A stretch of 64,000 bases of DNA, taken from Litoribacter populi (GTDB taxonomy: Bacteria; Bacteroidota; Bacteroidia; Cytophagales; Cyclobacteriaceae). The DNA is taken from positions 1,378,297 to 1,442,296 of the forward strand of contig NZ_VMKN01000001.1 in NCBI RefSeq assembly GCF_007483685.1, written 5' to 3'. The position numbers and the translations under genes were made by a program. Of the stretch, positions 16,776 to 24,902 are shown in pieces. The stretch's first letter is position 1. Every line of letters starts with the position of its first letter. Under the pieces are notes generated by a model. That model had not been told where the DNA came from, made no database searches, and worked only from the letters and a program-made list of their open reading frames with translations.

Positions 16776-17792
16776 TTAACCCGGATAGTCTTTTTTGAAT
16801 TTTTCTTTATACTTGGCCTTAAAGAGGTCGAAGTTTTCAGCCTTCAGCTGGATAAGCACCCCGCTTTTGTCCATTTCGCTCCAGCTCAATTTTTCATATT
16901 GAGAGCTGTTGTCTGCCTTGCTTTGGTTTACTTGCTCCTTTACAGAGGGAGCGGAGGCAATACCGTCTAGGATAGCCTTGGTAGTGTCAAAGTCAGTAGC
17001 GGCCAACTTTACAAAATGGGCTTTCTGATCGGCGGTGATTTTTCTGGCCGTTACGGCACCGTCCACCAAAGCGGTAATCTTAGCCTCAGAAGCCAGCTTG
17101 ATTTGAGTATCAAGTTTTTCCTGTACTTCGGTAACCTTTTGCTCAGCTTCGCTTTTCTCGGTGGTCAAAGTGTCTATGGTGGTCTTTTGCGTGTCCGCTA
17201 GCGTCACCAGCTCTTGGATTTTGGCCTGTACTTCCTCAGGCTTGGCGTCAGCGGCTAGCCCGATGATAGGCAATACAGCATCAGCCGATAATTGAATTAG
17301 CTTCATGTTATTGGAAATTTGAGTTAGAAAATCTTGGGAAAGGGTGATGAGGTTTTCATTCTCATCGTATAGAGCCACGGCCAAGGCCTCAGGATTACAG
17401 CCGATATCCGCTAGGGATATCTCCACCATCTTAGACCTCCAAAGCCATACTTTGCCGTCCAGGTTACGCCACTCTATGGGAACCAACCCGGCAGAGGCCA
17501 TCCGTAGGGTTCCATTCTCGACTTTGTTCATGATGGACACTGCAAACGTGTCAGTTGTGTCGAATGCCGGAACACCGGAAAGCTTGCCGTCATTGATTTC
17601 CAAATCCAAAAAGTTACCCAAGGGCAATATCTCATCCCTACTTACGCCCTTTGGCCGCTGGTGCATCCAGAGCATTAAGGGATTCAATACATAGGCGCTC
17701 AGGTCTATGCCTTCTGTTCTCACAGAGAAATCCTTAATGTTTTCCGCTTCAGTGGAGATGGTAAACCGCTTGGTACTTTTCTTTAGTGTCAT
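16776..17792 (-). CDS. Prohead protease fused to scaffold (Mu gpI-like)
   Basis: 338 residues. The N-terminal about 150 residues are a prohead protease of the S78/U35 clan, with a likely catalytic His44 (LWMHQRPKGVSRDEILPLG) and Ser100 (RMASAGLVPIEW), then EISLADIGCNPEALAV. The rest is a long coiled coil (about 190-245) and a C-terminal helical part, typical of a scaffold domain. In Mu, gene I likewise encodes a protease whose C-terminus acts as scaffold. It starts the leftward late block and diverges from the terminase genes across a 173-bp promoter region. Confidence 0.8.
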   Translation of the reverse strand: MTLKKSTKRFTISTEAENIKDFSVRTEGIDLSAYVLNPLMLWMHQRPKGVSRDEILPLGNFLDLEINDGKLSGVPAFDTTDTFAVSIMNKVENGTLRMASAGLVPIEWRNLDGKVWLWRSKMVEISLADIGCNPEALAVALYDENENLITLSQDFLTQISNNMKLIQLSADAVLPIIGLAADAKPEEVQAKIQELVTLADTQKTTIDTLTTEKSEAEQKVTEVQEKLDTQIKLASEAKITALVDGAVTARKITADQKAHFVKLAATDFDTTKAILDGIASAPSVKEQVNQSKADNSSQYEKLSWSEMDKSGVLIQLKAENFDLFKAKYKEKFKKDYPG

Positions 17793-17870
17793 GTGCTGTT
17801 GGGCTTTTTATCGCTCGGTATGACACAAAGGAAAAGCGGTTTTTTCGCCCCTGAAAATCAGCTATTTCTA

Positions 17871-17916
17871 AGCTTGCACTTACTGCTAGCTTAAGCTTAC
17901 ACTTACTGCTAGCTTA
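17871..17916. promoter_or_regulatory. Tandem 23-bp repeats in the divergent late promoter region
   Basis: Two directly adjacent 23-bp copies (17871-17893 and 17894-17916) start AGCTT and end TGCTAGCTTA and differ at one base. Each unit, with the preceding TA, has TAAGCT/AGCTTA inverted ends. They lie between the two divergent late blocks. A short hairpin GAAAAT-CACA-ATTTTC follows at 17917-17932. No consensus TTG/TAnnTTTG promoter is evident, so activator-dependent late promoters, as with Mu C, are plausible but inferred. Confidence 0.6.
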
Positions 17917-17965
17917 GAAAATCACAATTTTCCAAAGCCCTATATATAGCGCACTTTTGGGGTAT

Positions 17966-18415
17966 ATGGCAACAAAAGGACTTACCAACGCACAAAAAAA
18001 GGACTGGGCAAAGACCCTAATCACAAAGGAAAAGCTTACCCAAAAGGAAGCCGCTTTGAAAGTCGGTGTATCTCCCCAGACCATGAACAAATGGTATAAA
18101 GAGGAAGGCTGGGAAAAGCTACAGCGCAATTTCCTGCTGACACGAGAGGAGCAAATGAGCCTGCTCTTAGAGGAGCTGGTTGAAATCAATGAGTTCGTCA
18201 AAACCAAAGAGGCGGGGCAAAGATTTGCGGACAGCAAATTGGGAGACGTAAGGCGTAAACTGGTAAAGGACATCAAGGAGCTGGAAACCTCAGCCGCCTT
18301 GCCCGAAATCATACACGCCTGTACCCAACTGCTGGAATTTATCCGAAAGGTGGATTTAGAAAAGGCTCAGGAGCTGAGCAGATATGTTGATGCATTTATC
18401 AAATCAAAGCTATGA
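17966..18415 (+). CDS. Terminase small subunit
   Basis: 149 residues from ATG 17966 (MATKGLTNAQKKDWAKT); an earlier TTG at 17957 is less likely. A helix-turn-helix (LTQKEAALKVGVSPQTMNKWYKEEGW) lies at residues about 20-45, followed by long helices as in small terminases. It would recognise phage DNA and start packaging. Its stop overlaps the ATG of the large subunit by 4 bp. Mu-like phages package headful from an integrated end, with host DNA attached. Confidence 0.8.
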   Translation: MATKGLTNAQKKDWAKTLITKEKLTQKEAALKVGVSPQTMNKWYKEEGWEKLQRNFLLTREEQMSLLLEELVEINEFVKTKEAGQRFADSKLGDVRRKLVKDIKELETSAALPEIIHACTQLLEFIRKVDLEKAQELSRYVDAFIKSKL

Positions 18416-19911
18416 GCCAAACTACCGTAAGACAGGCCGCTAACGATTGGGATAAATACATACGTGACCTCCAGCGGTCGACAGTCGTAGACCAATCCGA
18501 ATCCCAGGAGGAAAAGCTAAAGCGGATCAAGAGGCTAGAGGCCAATGATGAGGAATGGTTTAAATACTATTTCCCCAACTACTATTCCTCCGAGCCTGCC
18601 GCCTTCCATAAAGCCAGTACCAAAAGGATCATGAACAATCCCGAATGGTACGAGGTACGGGCATGGTCTAGGGAGCTGGCCAAGTCCGCACGTACGATGA
18701 TGGAAGTGATTAAGCTGGCCATGACCAAAAAGAAAAGGTCTGTATTGCTTATTTCAGCCTCTAAAGAAGCGGCTACCAACCTTCTAAAACCTTACAAATT
18801 AAACTTTGAGAATAACAACAGGCTCATAAACGATTATGGCAATCAAGAGACCTATGGTTTTTGGGAGGAGTCCAAGTTTATGACCAAGATGGGATGCTCC
18901 TTTGTTGCCATCGGTGCAGGTCAATCCCCGAGAGGTTTCAGGAATGAAGAGGTAAGACCTGATGTGGTTTTGATGGATGATTTTGATACCGATCAGGATT
19001 GCCGTAATTCTGAAATAGTAGACAATAAGTGGGAGTGGTTCGAGCAGGCTGTATATGCCACACGGTCTATTTCTAAACCCATGCTGGTGATATTCTGCGG
19101 TAACATCATAGCGGAAAACTGCTGTATCAAAAAGGCCATCAAAATGGCCGATCACCACAGTGTCGTAAACATCCGAAACAAGGACGGCAAATCATCATGG
19201 CCTCAGAAAAACACCGAGGCAATGATTGATAGGGTGCTATCAAAGATTAGCTGGGCTTCCGCACAAAAAGAGTACTTCAATACACCCATCATTAAAGGGA
19301 AAGTATTCAAGAAAATCCACTATGGAAAAATGAGGCCGCTAAGGGAATACAAATTCCTAGTGGCCTATACAGATCCATCCTATAAAAAACGGGGTGATTA
19401 CAAAGCCACTGTTTTAATAGGAAAATGGAGGGATGAATACCATGTGATCAAAATCTATTGTGATCAGGTCACCACTTCCGAAATGCTCGACTGGAATTAC
19501 GAAATAATGAAGTGGGTAAATGGTGCGGTACCTGTCTATTTCTATATAGAGTGGCCATGGATAGATGAAAGCTTAAAAATGGAAATCAAGGAAGCCAACA
19601 AACGTCATGGCATTTCCATACACCCTAAACCTGATGAGCGTACCAAGCCTGATAAATATCACAGGATAGAGTCAGCCCTTGAACCGCTCAACAGAATGGT
19701 AAAACTAATCTTTAATGAAGCCGAGAAAGAAACCCATCACATGTGTAACATGGAAGGCCAGTTTTTAGCCCTGTCACCAACCAGCAAAGCAAATGATGAC
19801 GGACCGGATGCAGTGGAAGGTGGTAAATGGGTAGTAGACCAAAAGACCGTTTCTGACTCCTCGCAGATCGACACTATTGAAAATTACAAAGTCAATTCTA
19901 AACGCTACTAA
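18412..19911 (+). CDS. Terminase large subunit (Mu gp28-like)
   Basis: 499 residues. The ATPase half has a degenerate Walker A around residues 86-95 (SRELAKSART) and a Walker B VVLMDD at 185-190 followed by FDTD. The RNase H-like nuclease half begins at about residue 316 (AYTDPSYKKRGDYKATVLIG, with Asp321) and ends with an acidic DDGPDAVEGG near residue 465. It is the packaging motor and cuts the concatemer or integrated DNA. It is coupled to the small subunit by ATGA overlap and followed by gp36 after 1 bp. Confidence 0.9.
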   Translation: MSQTTVRQAANDWDKYIRDLQRSTVVDQSESQEEKLKRIKRLEANDEEWFKYYFPNYYSSEPAAFHKASTKRIMNNPEWYEVRAWSRELAKSARTMMEVIKLAMTKKKRSVLLISASKEAATNLLKPYKLNFENNNRLINDYGNQETYGFWEESKFMTKMGCSFVAIGAGQSPRGFRNEEVRPDVVLMDDFDTDQDCRNSEIVDNKWEWFEQAVYATRSISKPMLVIFCGNIIAENCCIKKAIKMADHHSVVNIRNKDGKSSWPQKNTEAMIDRVLSKISWASAQKEYFNTPIIKGKVFKKIHYGKMRPLREYKFLVAYTDPSYKKRGDYKATVLIGKWRDEYHVIKIYCDQVTTSEMLDWNYEIMKWVNGAVPVYFYIEWPWIDESLKMEIKEANKRHGISIHPKPDERTKPDKYHRIESALEPLNRMVKLIFNEAEKETHHMCNMEGQFLALSPTSKANDDGPDAVEGGKWVVDQKTVSDSSQIDTIENYKVNSKRY

Positions 19912-19912
19912 T

Positions 19913-20323
19913 ATGCTATTAAAAGAAGATTTCAATACACATCTATATGATGAGCTGATACAGGCTATCAGTCGGGAGGATGATGCTAAGCTAGACAAGG
20001 CCATCCAAGCCGCCGAAGGGCAGGCCAAGGGTTACCTTTCCCGATTTGACATTGACGCCCTTTTCTCCACCGAGGGGGAGGATAGAGATGAAATGCTATT
20101 GATGCACCTGAAGGACCTTGCTGTTTGGCATTTCATCACCATTGCCAATCCGAACATCAATATTCAGCTTGCTAAGGAAAGGTTTGATGACGCTATTAAA
20201 GAGCTGGGAAAGATTCAAGCGGGTAAAGTCGTACCCTACAATTGGCCCACGGCTACTAACCCCGAGAGTAACGGTTTTTTATTTCATTTTAAATCCAAGC
20301 CAAAACGGGAGACCAGCTATTAA
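19913..20323 (+). CDS. Mu gp36-like head-tail connector (DUF1320)
   Basis: 136 residues from ATG 19913, one base after the terminase stop. The helical N-terminal half (FNTHLYDELIQAISREDDAKLDKAI), the central LKDLAVWHFITIANPN and the late NPESNGFLF fit the DUF1320 / gp6-like connector family that docks below the portal. Gene order terminase-gp36-portal is common in Mu-like phages of this phylum. Confidence 0.7.
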   Translation: MLLKEDFNTHLYDELIQAISREDDAKLDKAIQAAEGQAKGYLSRFDIDALFSTEGEDRDEMLLMHLKDLAVWHFITIANPNINIQLAKERFDDAIKELGKIQAGKVVPYNWPTATNPESNGFLFHFKSKPKRETSY

Positions 20324-20325
20324 AA

Positions 20326-20345
20326 CCTTTTAAACGCTTTTAAAA
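20326..20345 (+). promoter_or_regulatory. AT element copy C
   Basis: CCTTTTAAACGCTTTTAAAA directly abuts the ATG of the portal fusion (20346). An ATTAAA step one turn upstream (20319) and TTTAAA at 20288 extend the array. It matches copies A and B at 19 of 20 positions each and is on the opposite strand to them, always pointing at the downstream gene. No Shine-Dalgarno sequence is present here. Confidence 0.55.
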
Positions 20346-22958
20346 ATGCAAAGAAACAAAGATTTAACCAGCTCCAGAAAGGTTAAAAAGAACCCGGGAG
20401 GAGCGCCCATAAGTATAGTCAATCAACAAATTGACATCCGTCCTTTCGGAAGGCGTGAACAAGACGTTCCGAGCTGGAGAAATGCTCACAAATCAGCCGA
20501 GAGTATAATTCCCCGCAGGATATTGCTATATGACCTTTACGCTGATGTAGACTTAGATCCACATGTCGAGGCCGTCACTGGAAAAAGACGTGACGCTGTC
20601 ACTACGGCCAACTGGCAGTTTGTAGGGAAGGATGGTAAACCCGTTGATGCCATCAATGAAGTAGTAGACAGTGTCGGTTTTGAGGAAATGCTACAGGAGA
20701 TTATAAATTCCAAATTTTGGGGCTACTCCATATTAGAACCTACATTTTTTAAAGACTTTAATGGAAGATGGGAAATGGCGGCAAACCTTATCAATAGGTT
20801 AAATTACCGCCCAGAAATTGGGGTAGTGGCCAAGGACTACAGTACCGATGAGGGTATAAATATCCGTGAGGGAATCTATGCCAAAACAGTGATGGAAGTA
20901 GGCAAGCCAAATGACCTAGGGCTTTACCTTAAAGTTGCTCCCTTCCAGATTCTAAAAAGAGGAAGCGTAGGCGATTGGGCGCAATTTGTTCAAAATTTCG
21001 GAGACCCTCTTGTAGATGCAGTGTGGGATGGTTTCGATGAAAGCCAGCGGGTAAAATTGCTTAATGCCATTGCGGCCCTTGGCAGTGGTGGCGCAATCGT
21101 AAGGCCAGCGGGAACCGAGATCAACTTGATAGCCAATCCATCCAGTGCCAATGGAGACCTGCAAAAGAACTTTAAGAGTGAAATGAACAAGGAGATCTCG
21201 AAAGGACTTATTGGGTCTACGGAAACCACCGAGGCCAGCAGTGCAAGCGGTTACGCCCAATCCAAAACGCACGAGGGACAGGATGAGCGTAAGAATGAAT
21301 CTGACATCAATTTTACCAGAAGAATTCTAAACAGCCGCTTCATTAAAATCCTTGGGGCCCATGGATTTGATGTACATGGTGGGCACTTCATAGTTCAGGG
21401 TGAAGATAACGAGCTCACTATGAAAGAGAGCTTTGAAATCCATAAAGGACTTCACGAAATGGGACTGCCTATGAATTATGATTTCTTTTATGACACGTAC
21501 GGCATCCCCAAACCTGATAATAAATCTGACATCCTACGGCCCAAAACACAGGAGACGGAAGACACCGAGCAAAAGCCCGATAAAAAACCGAAAGCCAAAC
21601 AAGAGCCAGAGGAGGGGCCAAAAAAAGAGGAGCTAAAAAGTATGTCCAGATTCCTTAAACTCGTCAGCGGTTTTTTTCCAAAAGCCCCGGGAGTGATGAC
21701 GACCGGGGCGATGACGGACTGTTGTGGCAACCACCACACCATTAAGCTGGCACTTTCTGCCGAGCCTGATTATTCCAAGCTTTTCCAAAAGGTCAAAAAG
21801 GCCGAGGGAAAGGCTTGGCTCTATCCTGAATTGGTCTGGCACAATATCCAAGTGCTGTTGGATGGATTTGAAAGGGGCTGGAAAAACAAGGAGCTGGTAA
21901 AGCTAATGGATTTGGGCATTGCCTATGGAACCACAGACCCCAAGATGCATACCGCTTGGGAAATGAACCTGTTCAAATTCTCCACGGTCAAAGGAGCCTA
22001 CCAATCAGCCGAGGTAAACAAGCTCTTTAGGCAGGCCAAAAACTTTAGGGAATTTGAGCGCATGGTAAAGAAAACCTTTGGGGTGACCAACCGCCAGTGG
22101 CTCATTACCGAGTACAACACCGCCTACCAGACAGCCGAGGCGGCCAGTACCTATTACAGGCTTTTGGAACAGCAAAACACTTTCCCATACTGGCAATACA
22201 AAACCATAGGGGATGATAGGGTAAGGGATAGCCATCGCTCCTTACATGACATCATATTGCCAGCCAACCACCCGCTATGGAAAAAGATATTTCCGCCTAA
22301 CGGGTGGGGCTGTAGGTGCTATGTCGTGCCAAGGCTTGCAGGGGAAGTAGACCCGGCAGAGGTTGAGGCCAATATCAAGTTTGTAGAGGATTACTTGGCT
22401 ACGGATGAGGAATGGAAGAAAGCCGCAAAGCAGGGCTTTGGTAGCAATGCCGCCGACACCATGGAGGTATTTGACAACTCCCAAAGCTATTCCAACAAAC
22501 CAAAGGCCGTGGAAAAAAGAGCCGGAGACCTGACCGCCGAAAACTGGGGCATGAAGCCAGCCAAAGACTTGCAGGCCAAAGCCGAGAAGGAAGCCGAAAA
22601 AGCAGAGCGGGCTATCATGGATGAGCTGTGGGGAAAATTCAAAATCGAGGGCGGTCAGCTCAGGATAAACGACTATCGAAACCGAGAACTGAGCATGCCC
22701 AAACAGGCTTTTGATAAGCTGGCCGATACCGATGCCTATCTATATGCCGGGCAACTGGATAGCATCCTAAATAATCCTGATGAGGTATGGATTAACAACC
22801 AGCAGGGAGACGCTTTCGACAGCTTTGTATATCTCAAGTACTTCAAAAATGAAATCATCCGGGTAAACACCAGACTTGACGAAAGCGGCAACCTTAGACT
22901 CGTGGACTTTGGCACCGCAGACGAAAAAACCAGAAGGGGGCTGGTAGTCAAAAAATGA
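20346..22958 (+). CDS. Portal (DUF935) - gpF head protein - PBECR-like nuclease fusion
   Basis: 870 residues. Residues about 40-400 are a Mu gp29/DUF935 portal (LLYDLYADVDLDPHVEAVTGKRRDAV, then KFWGYSILEP). A charged linker rich in Lys, Pro and Glu spans about 400-432. Residues about 450-690 are Mu gpF-like, with the hallmark VRDSHRSLHDIILPANHPLW and NGWGCRC. The last about 110 residues (LDSILNNPDEVWINN ... FVYLKYFKNEIIRVNTRL) resemble the PBECR family, which groups phage nucleases with barnase/EndoU/colicin E5/RelE folds, often fused to MuF proteins. An in-frame ATG at 21642 with GAGGAG 9 nt upstream could yield gpF-nuclease alone. The nuclease tail may be ejected to attack the host or rival phage RNA; this is inferred. 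Confidence 0.8.
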   Translation: MQRNKDLTSSRKVKKNPGGAPISIVNQQIDIRPFGRREQDVPSWRNAHKSAESIIPRRILLYDLYADVDLDPHVEAVTGKRRDAVTTANWQFVGKDGKPVDAINEVVDSVGFEEMLQEIINSKFWGYSILEPTFFKDFNGRWEMAANLINRLNYRPEIGVVAKDYSTDEGINIREGIYAKTVMEVGKPNDLGLYLKVAPFQILKRGSVGDWAQFVQNFGDPLVDAVWDGFDESQRVKLLNAIAALGSGGAIVRPAGTEINLIANPSSANGDLQKNFKSEMNKEISKGLIGSTETTEASSASGYAQSKTHEGQDERKNESDINFTRRILNSRFIKILGAHGFDVHGGHFIVQGEDNELTMKESFEIHKGLHEMGLPMNYDFFYDTYGIPKPDNKSDILRPKTQETEDTEQKPDKKPKAKQEPEEGPKKEELKSMSRFLKLVSGFFPKAPGVMTTGAMTDCCGNHHTIKLALSAEPDYSKLFQKVKKAEGKAWLYPELVWHNIQVLLDGFERGWKNKELVKLMDLGIAYGTTDPKMHTAWEMNLFKFSTVKGAYQSAEVNKLFRQAKNFREFERMVKKTFGVTNRQWLITEYNTAYQTAEAASTYYRLLEQQNTFPYWQYKTIGDDRVRDSHRSLHDIILPANHPLWKKIFPPNGWGCRCYVVPRLAGEVDPAEVEANIKFVEDYLATDEEWKKAAKQGFGSNAADTMEVFDNSQSYSNKPKAVEKRAGDLTAENWGMKPAKDLQAKAEKEAEKAERAIMDELWGKFKIEGGQLRINDYRNRELSMPKQAFDKLADTDAYLYAGQLDSILNNPDEVWINNQQGDAFDSFVYLKYFKNEIIRVNTRLDESGNLRLVDFGTADEKTRRGLVVKK

Positions 22959-23437
22959 GCAAGATAGATTTATGGTTTGACAACTTTGACAACCGACTGG
23001 ATGAGGCGGCGGGCATCATTGCCGAGACGGCTACCGAGTACTACAAAGAGCGGTTTATCAAAAAGGAATGGGACGGGCAGGCGTGGCCAGCCTATGGAAC
23101 CCCAGACAGGGAGCCACAAAAGGGCAGTCTTATGATGCGTACAAACAATCTCTTTAGCTCGGTAAGGCCATCGGTAGTAGAACCTAACCGGGTGGTTATA
23201 TCAGCAGGGAGCAATAAGGTAGGCTATGCCCGGGTACACAATGAAGGCCTTAGGGTGCGGGGCGTGCAGTACGTGCGACCGCACCACCGCAAAAGCCAAA
23301 AGAGCAAACCTCACCAAGTCAAAGGCCATGCCCGTAAGATTGATTTCACAATGCCTAAACGTCAGTTTATGGGCATCAACAAAGAGCTGACCGATAACAT
23401 CATCAACCGCCTGAAAATGGCATTTAACCAAAAATGA
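22955..23437 (+). CDS. Mu gpG-like virion morphogenesis protein
   Basis: 160 residues starting ATGA inside the portal stop. N-terminal helices (LDEAAGIIAETATEYYKERFIKKEWDG), then W-PAYGTPDRE, a SLMMRTNNLFSSVRP segment and VGYARVHNEG form the pattern of the phage virion morphogenesis family (Mu gpG, tail completion). The basic stretch with many His/Lys at about 105-130 is typical. It probably joins the tail to the neck. Followed by the tail terminator-like gene after 1 bp. Confidence 0.75.
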   Translation: MSKIDLWFDNFDNRLDEAAGIIAETATEYYKERFIKKEWDGQAWPAYGTPDREPQKGSLMMRTNNLFSSVRPSVVEPNRVVISAGSNKVGYARVHNEGLRVRGVQYVRPHHRKSQKSKPHQVKGHARKIDFTMPKRQFMGINKELTDNIINRLKMAFNQK

Positions 23438-23438
23438 T

Positions 23439-23879
23439 ATGCAATTTATCTATGAGAAAGTATTGGCAAAGCTTCAGGAAATCCCTGAGCTGAGATGGAT
23501 AGACCTGGACAAAGGCCAGCTGGATAGCTACGAGACAAGGCCAAATGTAAACTTCCCATGTGCCCTTATCAGCATGCAGTTGCCGAGGTGTGAGGACTTG
23601 GGAGCCAAAAAGCAACAATGCACCGCTCTGGTTACGATTAGGCTGGGCTTTGACTTTTCGGGCAACACATCCTCAGTCACACCCGAGGCAGAGCGAGCCA
23701 AGAGCCTTGCCTACTTCGACCTTTGCGAAAAGGTATATCAAAAACTGCAAGGCTGGAATGATGAGAACATCAACAAATTCAGCCGCCAGAACTTCAGGGA
23801 GGAAAGAAGAGGGGACAATTACAAGGTAGTGGCCATTCCGTTTAGTAGTGGGTTCTTGGATTTCTCGGCGGCGATGTAG
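23439..23879 (+). CDS. Tail terminator-like protein
   Basis: 146 residues with the alpha/beta arrangement of tail terminators: N-terminal helix (YEKVLAKLQEIPELRWIDLD), a strand PCALISMQLP, a long strand TALVTIRLGFDF, a helix with LAYFDLCEKVYQKLQGW, and a final GDNYKVVAIPFSSGF strand. No unique motif, so the assignment rests on fold pattern and on its position after gpG. It would cap the tail tube and define the tail-head joint. Confidence 0.55.
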   Translation: MQFIYEKVLAKLQEIPELRWIDLDKGQLDSYETRPNVNFPCALISMQLPRCEDLGAKKQQCTALVTIRLGFDFSGNTSSVTPEAERAKSLAYFDLCEKVYQKLQGWNDENINKFSRQNFREERRGDNYKVVAIPFSSGFLDFSAAM

Positions 23880-23908
23880 TTATTTGTTTTACACAAACAC
23901 TTATAATC

Positions 23909-24412
23909 ATGGCCCATTTAAAAAACAAACAAGAGCTTGAAGAATTTCTAAAGGATTTTCGTGAGGCGGTTCTAGAAGAATTTGAAATCCACGGTGATGC
24001 TACTTTTTTTCAAGAGCAGCATTTCAATGAAAGAATGGAAAGTGTAGGGGAAACATTCTCCATCTTGATTGGGAAAAAAGGAGTTAAGTCTTTAGAATCT
24101 CTAAAGCCTCAACAAGACAGTGTTATCAGCTTGCCGTTTATATATGGGTCACAACCAATATTAAAAAAGGTATTCAGTCAGTTGACAAGCTTGAAAAAAG
24201 GACAGTCAATCCATATTGATGTAAATCTCATTTTATCGGAAATGAAAGATTTTGACAAGGACTTAATAGACGAATTGAATCCAATATATCAGTTTAAAAG
24301 TAAAACAGACATCCTTAAGGAATTCATTGAATTTGCAATTGCTAATGTCGGCTTTAATGCTTCTGAGGGATTCTGTGATAAAATGAGAGGATTGTTTCTT
24401 GTTAAGAAGTAG
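23909..24412 (+). CDS. Unknown protein at the end of the rightward late block
   Basis: 167 residues, mainly helical and acidic (KNKQELEEFLKDFREAVLEEF at the start). No signal peptide or membrane segment. I do not recognise the family. It is separated from the tail gene by a 29-bp gap, is visibly more AT-rich than its neighbours, and sits where the late operon meets the early operon tail to tail. These are features of a cargo (moron) gene, but it could also be a virion protein. Confidence 0.6.
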   Translation: MAHLKNKQELEEFLKDFREAVLEEFEIHGDATFFQEQHFNERMESVGETFSILIGKKGVKSLESLKPQQDSVISLPFIYGSQPILKKVFSQLTSLKKGQSIHIDVNLILSEMKDFDKDLIDELNPIYQFKSKTDILKEFIEFAIANVGFNASEGFCDKMRGLFLVKK

Positions 24413-24417
24413 CTAGC

Positions 24418-24451
24418 TTACTTCGTACTTTGTACCTCGTACTTCGTACTC
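24418..24451. repeat. Short degenerate repeat (TACTTCGTACTTTGTACC...)
   Basis: Four to five imperfect copies of a CTTCGTACT/TTGTACCT unit lie in the gap between the converging unknown gene and helix-turn-helix gene. Similar simple repeats are common between genes in Cytophagales. No stable hairpin with a U tract was found here. Confidence 0.5.
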
Positions 24452-24779
24452 AATTCCTACTCATCACCGCCCAATTAAAATACCCGTAGAGTTTTCGTAA
24501 TTCTGCGGGTGTTTTGTTTTCAGCCACTAAGGATTTTATAAGGTCGGTCTTTTTGTTTAGACGCTGGATGATCACATTCGGGCTTAGGCTAAATTCCTCG
24601 CTGAGGTTCAAAAGGCAGTCATCATATCGGAGGCGGCAAAGCTGGGCGTGGTAGTAGTATCGGTGGGCTAGCTTCACGTCCCTTTGTTCGAGGTAAACAT
24701 TACGCTTTCCCTTCTCACCTACCTCATCGGGCAGGGAGCTGGTGATAATCGACTCATAAAGCGCATTCTTACCTCTCAT
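24450..24779 (-). CDS. Helix-turn-helix protein, Mor/C-position regulator candidate
   Basis: 109 residues. The core HRYYYHAQLCRLRYDDCLLNLSEEFSLSPNVIIQRL contains a likely helix-turn-helix (LSEEFSLSPNVIIQRL, residues about 57-73). The pattern R-Y-D-D-x-L-x-x-LS-E-F-S-LS is recurrent in small proteins of Bacteroidota Mu-like phages. The gene follows an intrinsic terminator that closes the early operon, so it is probably expressed on its own, like Mor or C in Mu, which switch on middle and late genes. The activator role is inferred from position. Confidence 0.5.
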   Translation of the reverse strand: MRGKNALYESIITSSLPDEVGEKGKRNVYLEQRDVKLAHRYYYHAQLCRLRYDDCLLNLSEEFSLSPNVIIQRLNKKTDLIKSLVAENKTPAELRKLYGYFNWAVMSRN

Positions 24780-24851
24780 TTAAAAAACTCAAAAACTAAT
24801 GTTCCAAAAATATGGATATTCCACATATTGTGGCGAAAAAGTTACGCAACT

Positions 24852-24881
24852 AAAAAAGCCCCTCGATGTTCGAGAGGCTTT
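24852..24881 (-). terminator. Intrinsic terminator of the early operon
   Basis: On the minus strand the stem AAAGCC...GGCTTT and CTCGA...TCGAG around a 3-nt loop, with one internal mismatch, ends in GGGGC followed by six T. It lies between the lipoprotein gene (24903-25244) and the helix-turn-helix gene. It would stop transcription coming from the early promoter at about 34.9 kb. Confidence 0.8.
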
Positions 24882-24902
24882 AGTAAAAGTAAAAAATCAA
24901 AA

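Noticed and set aside
24418-24451. CRISPR-like array
   Set aside because: Units are about 8-9 bp, degenerate and without spacers.
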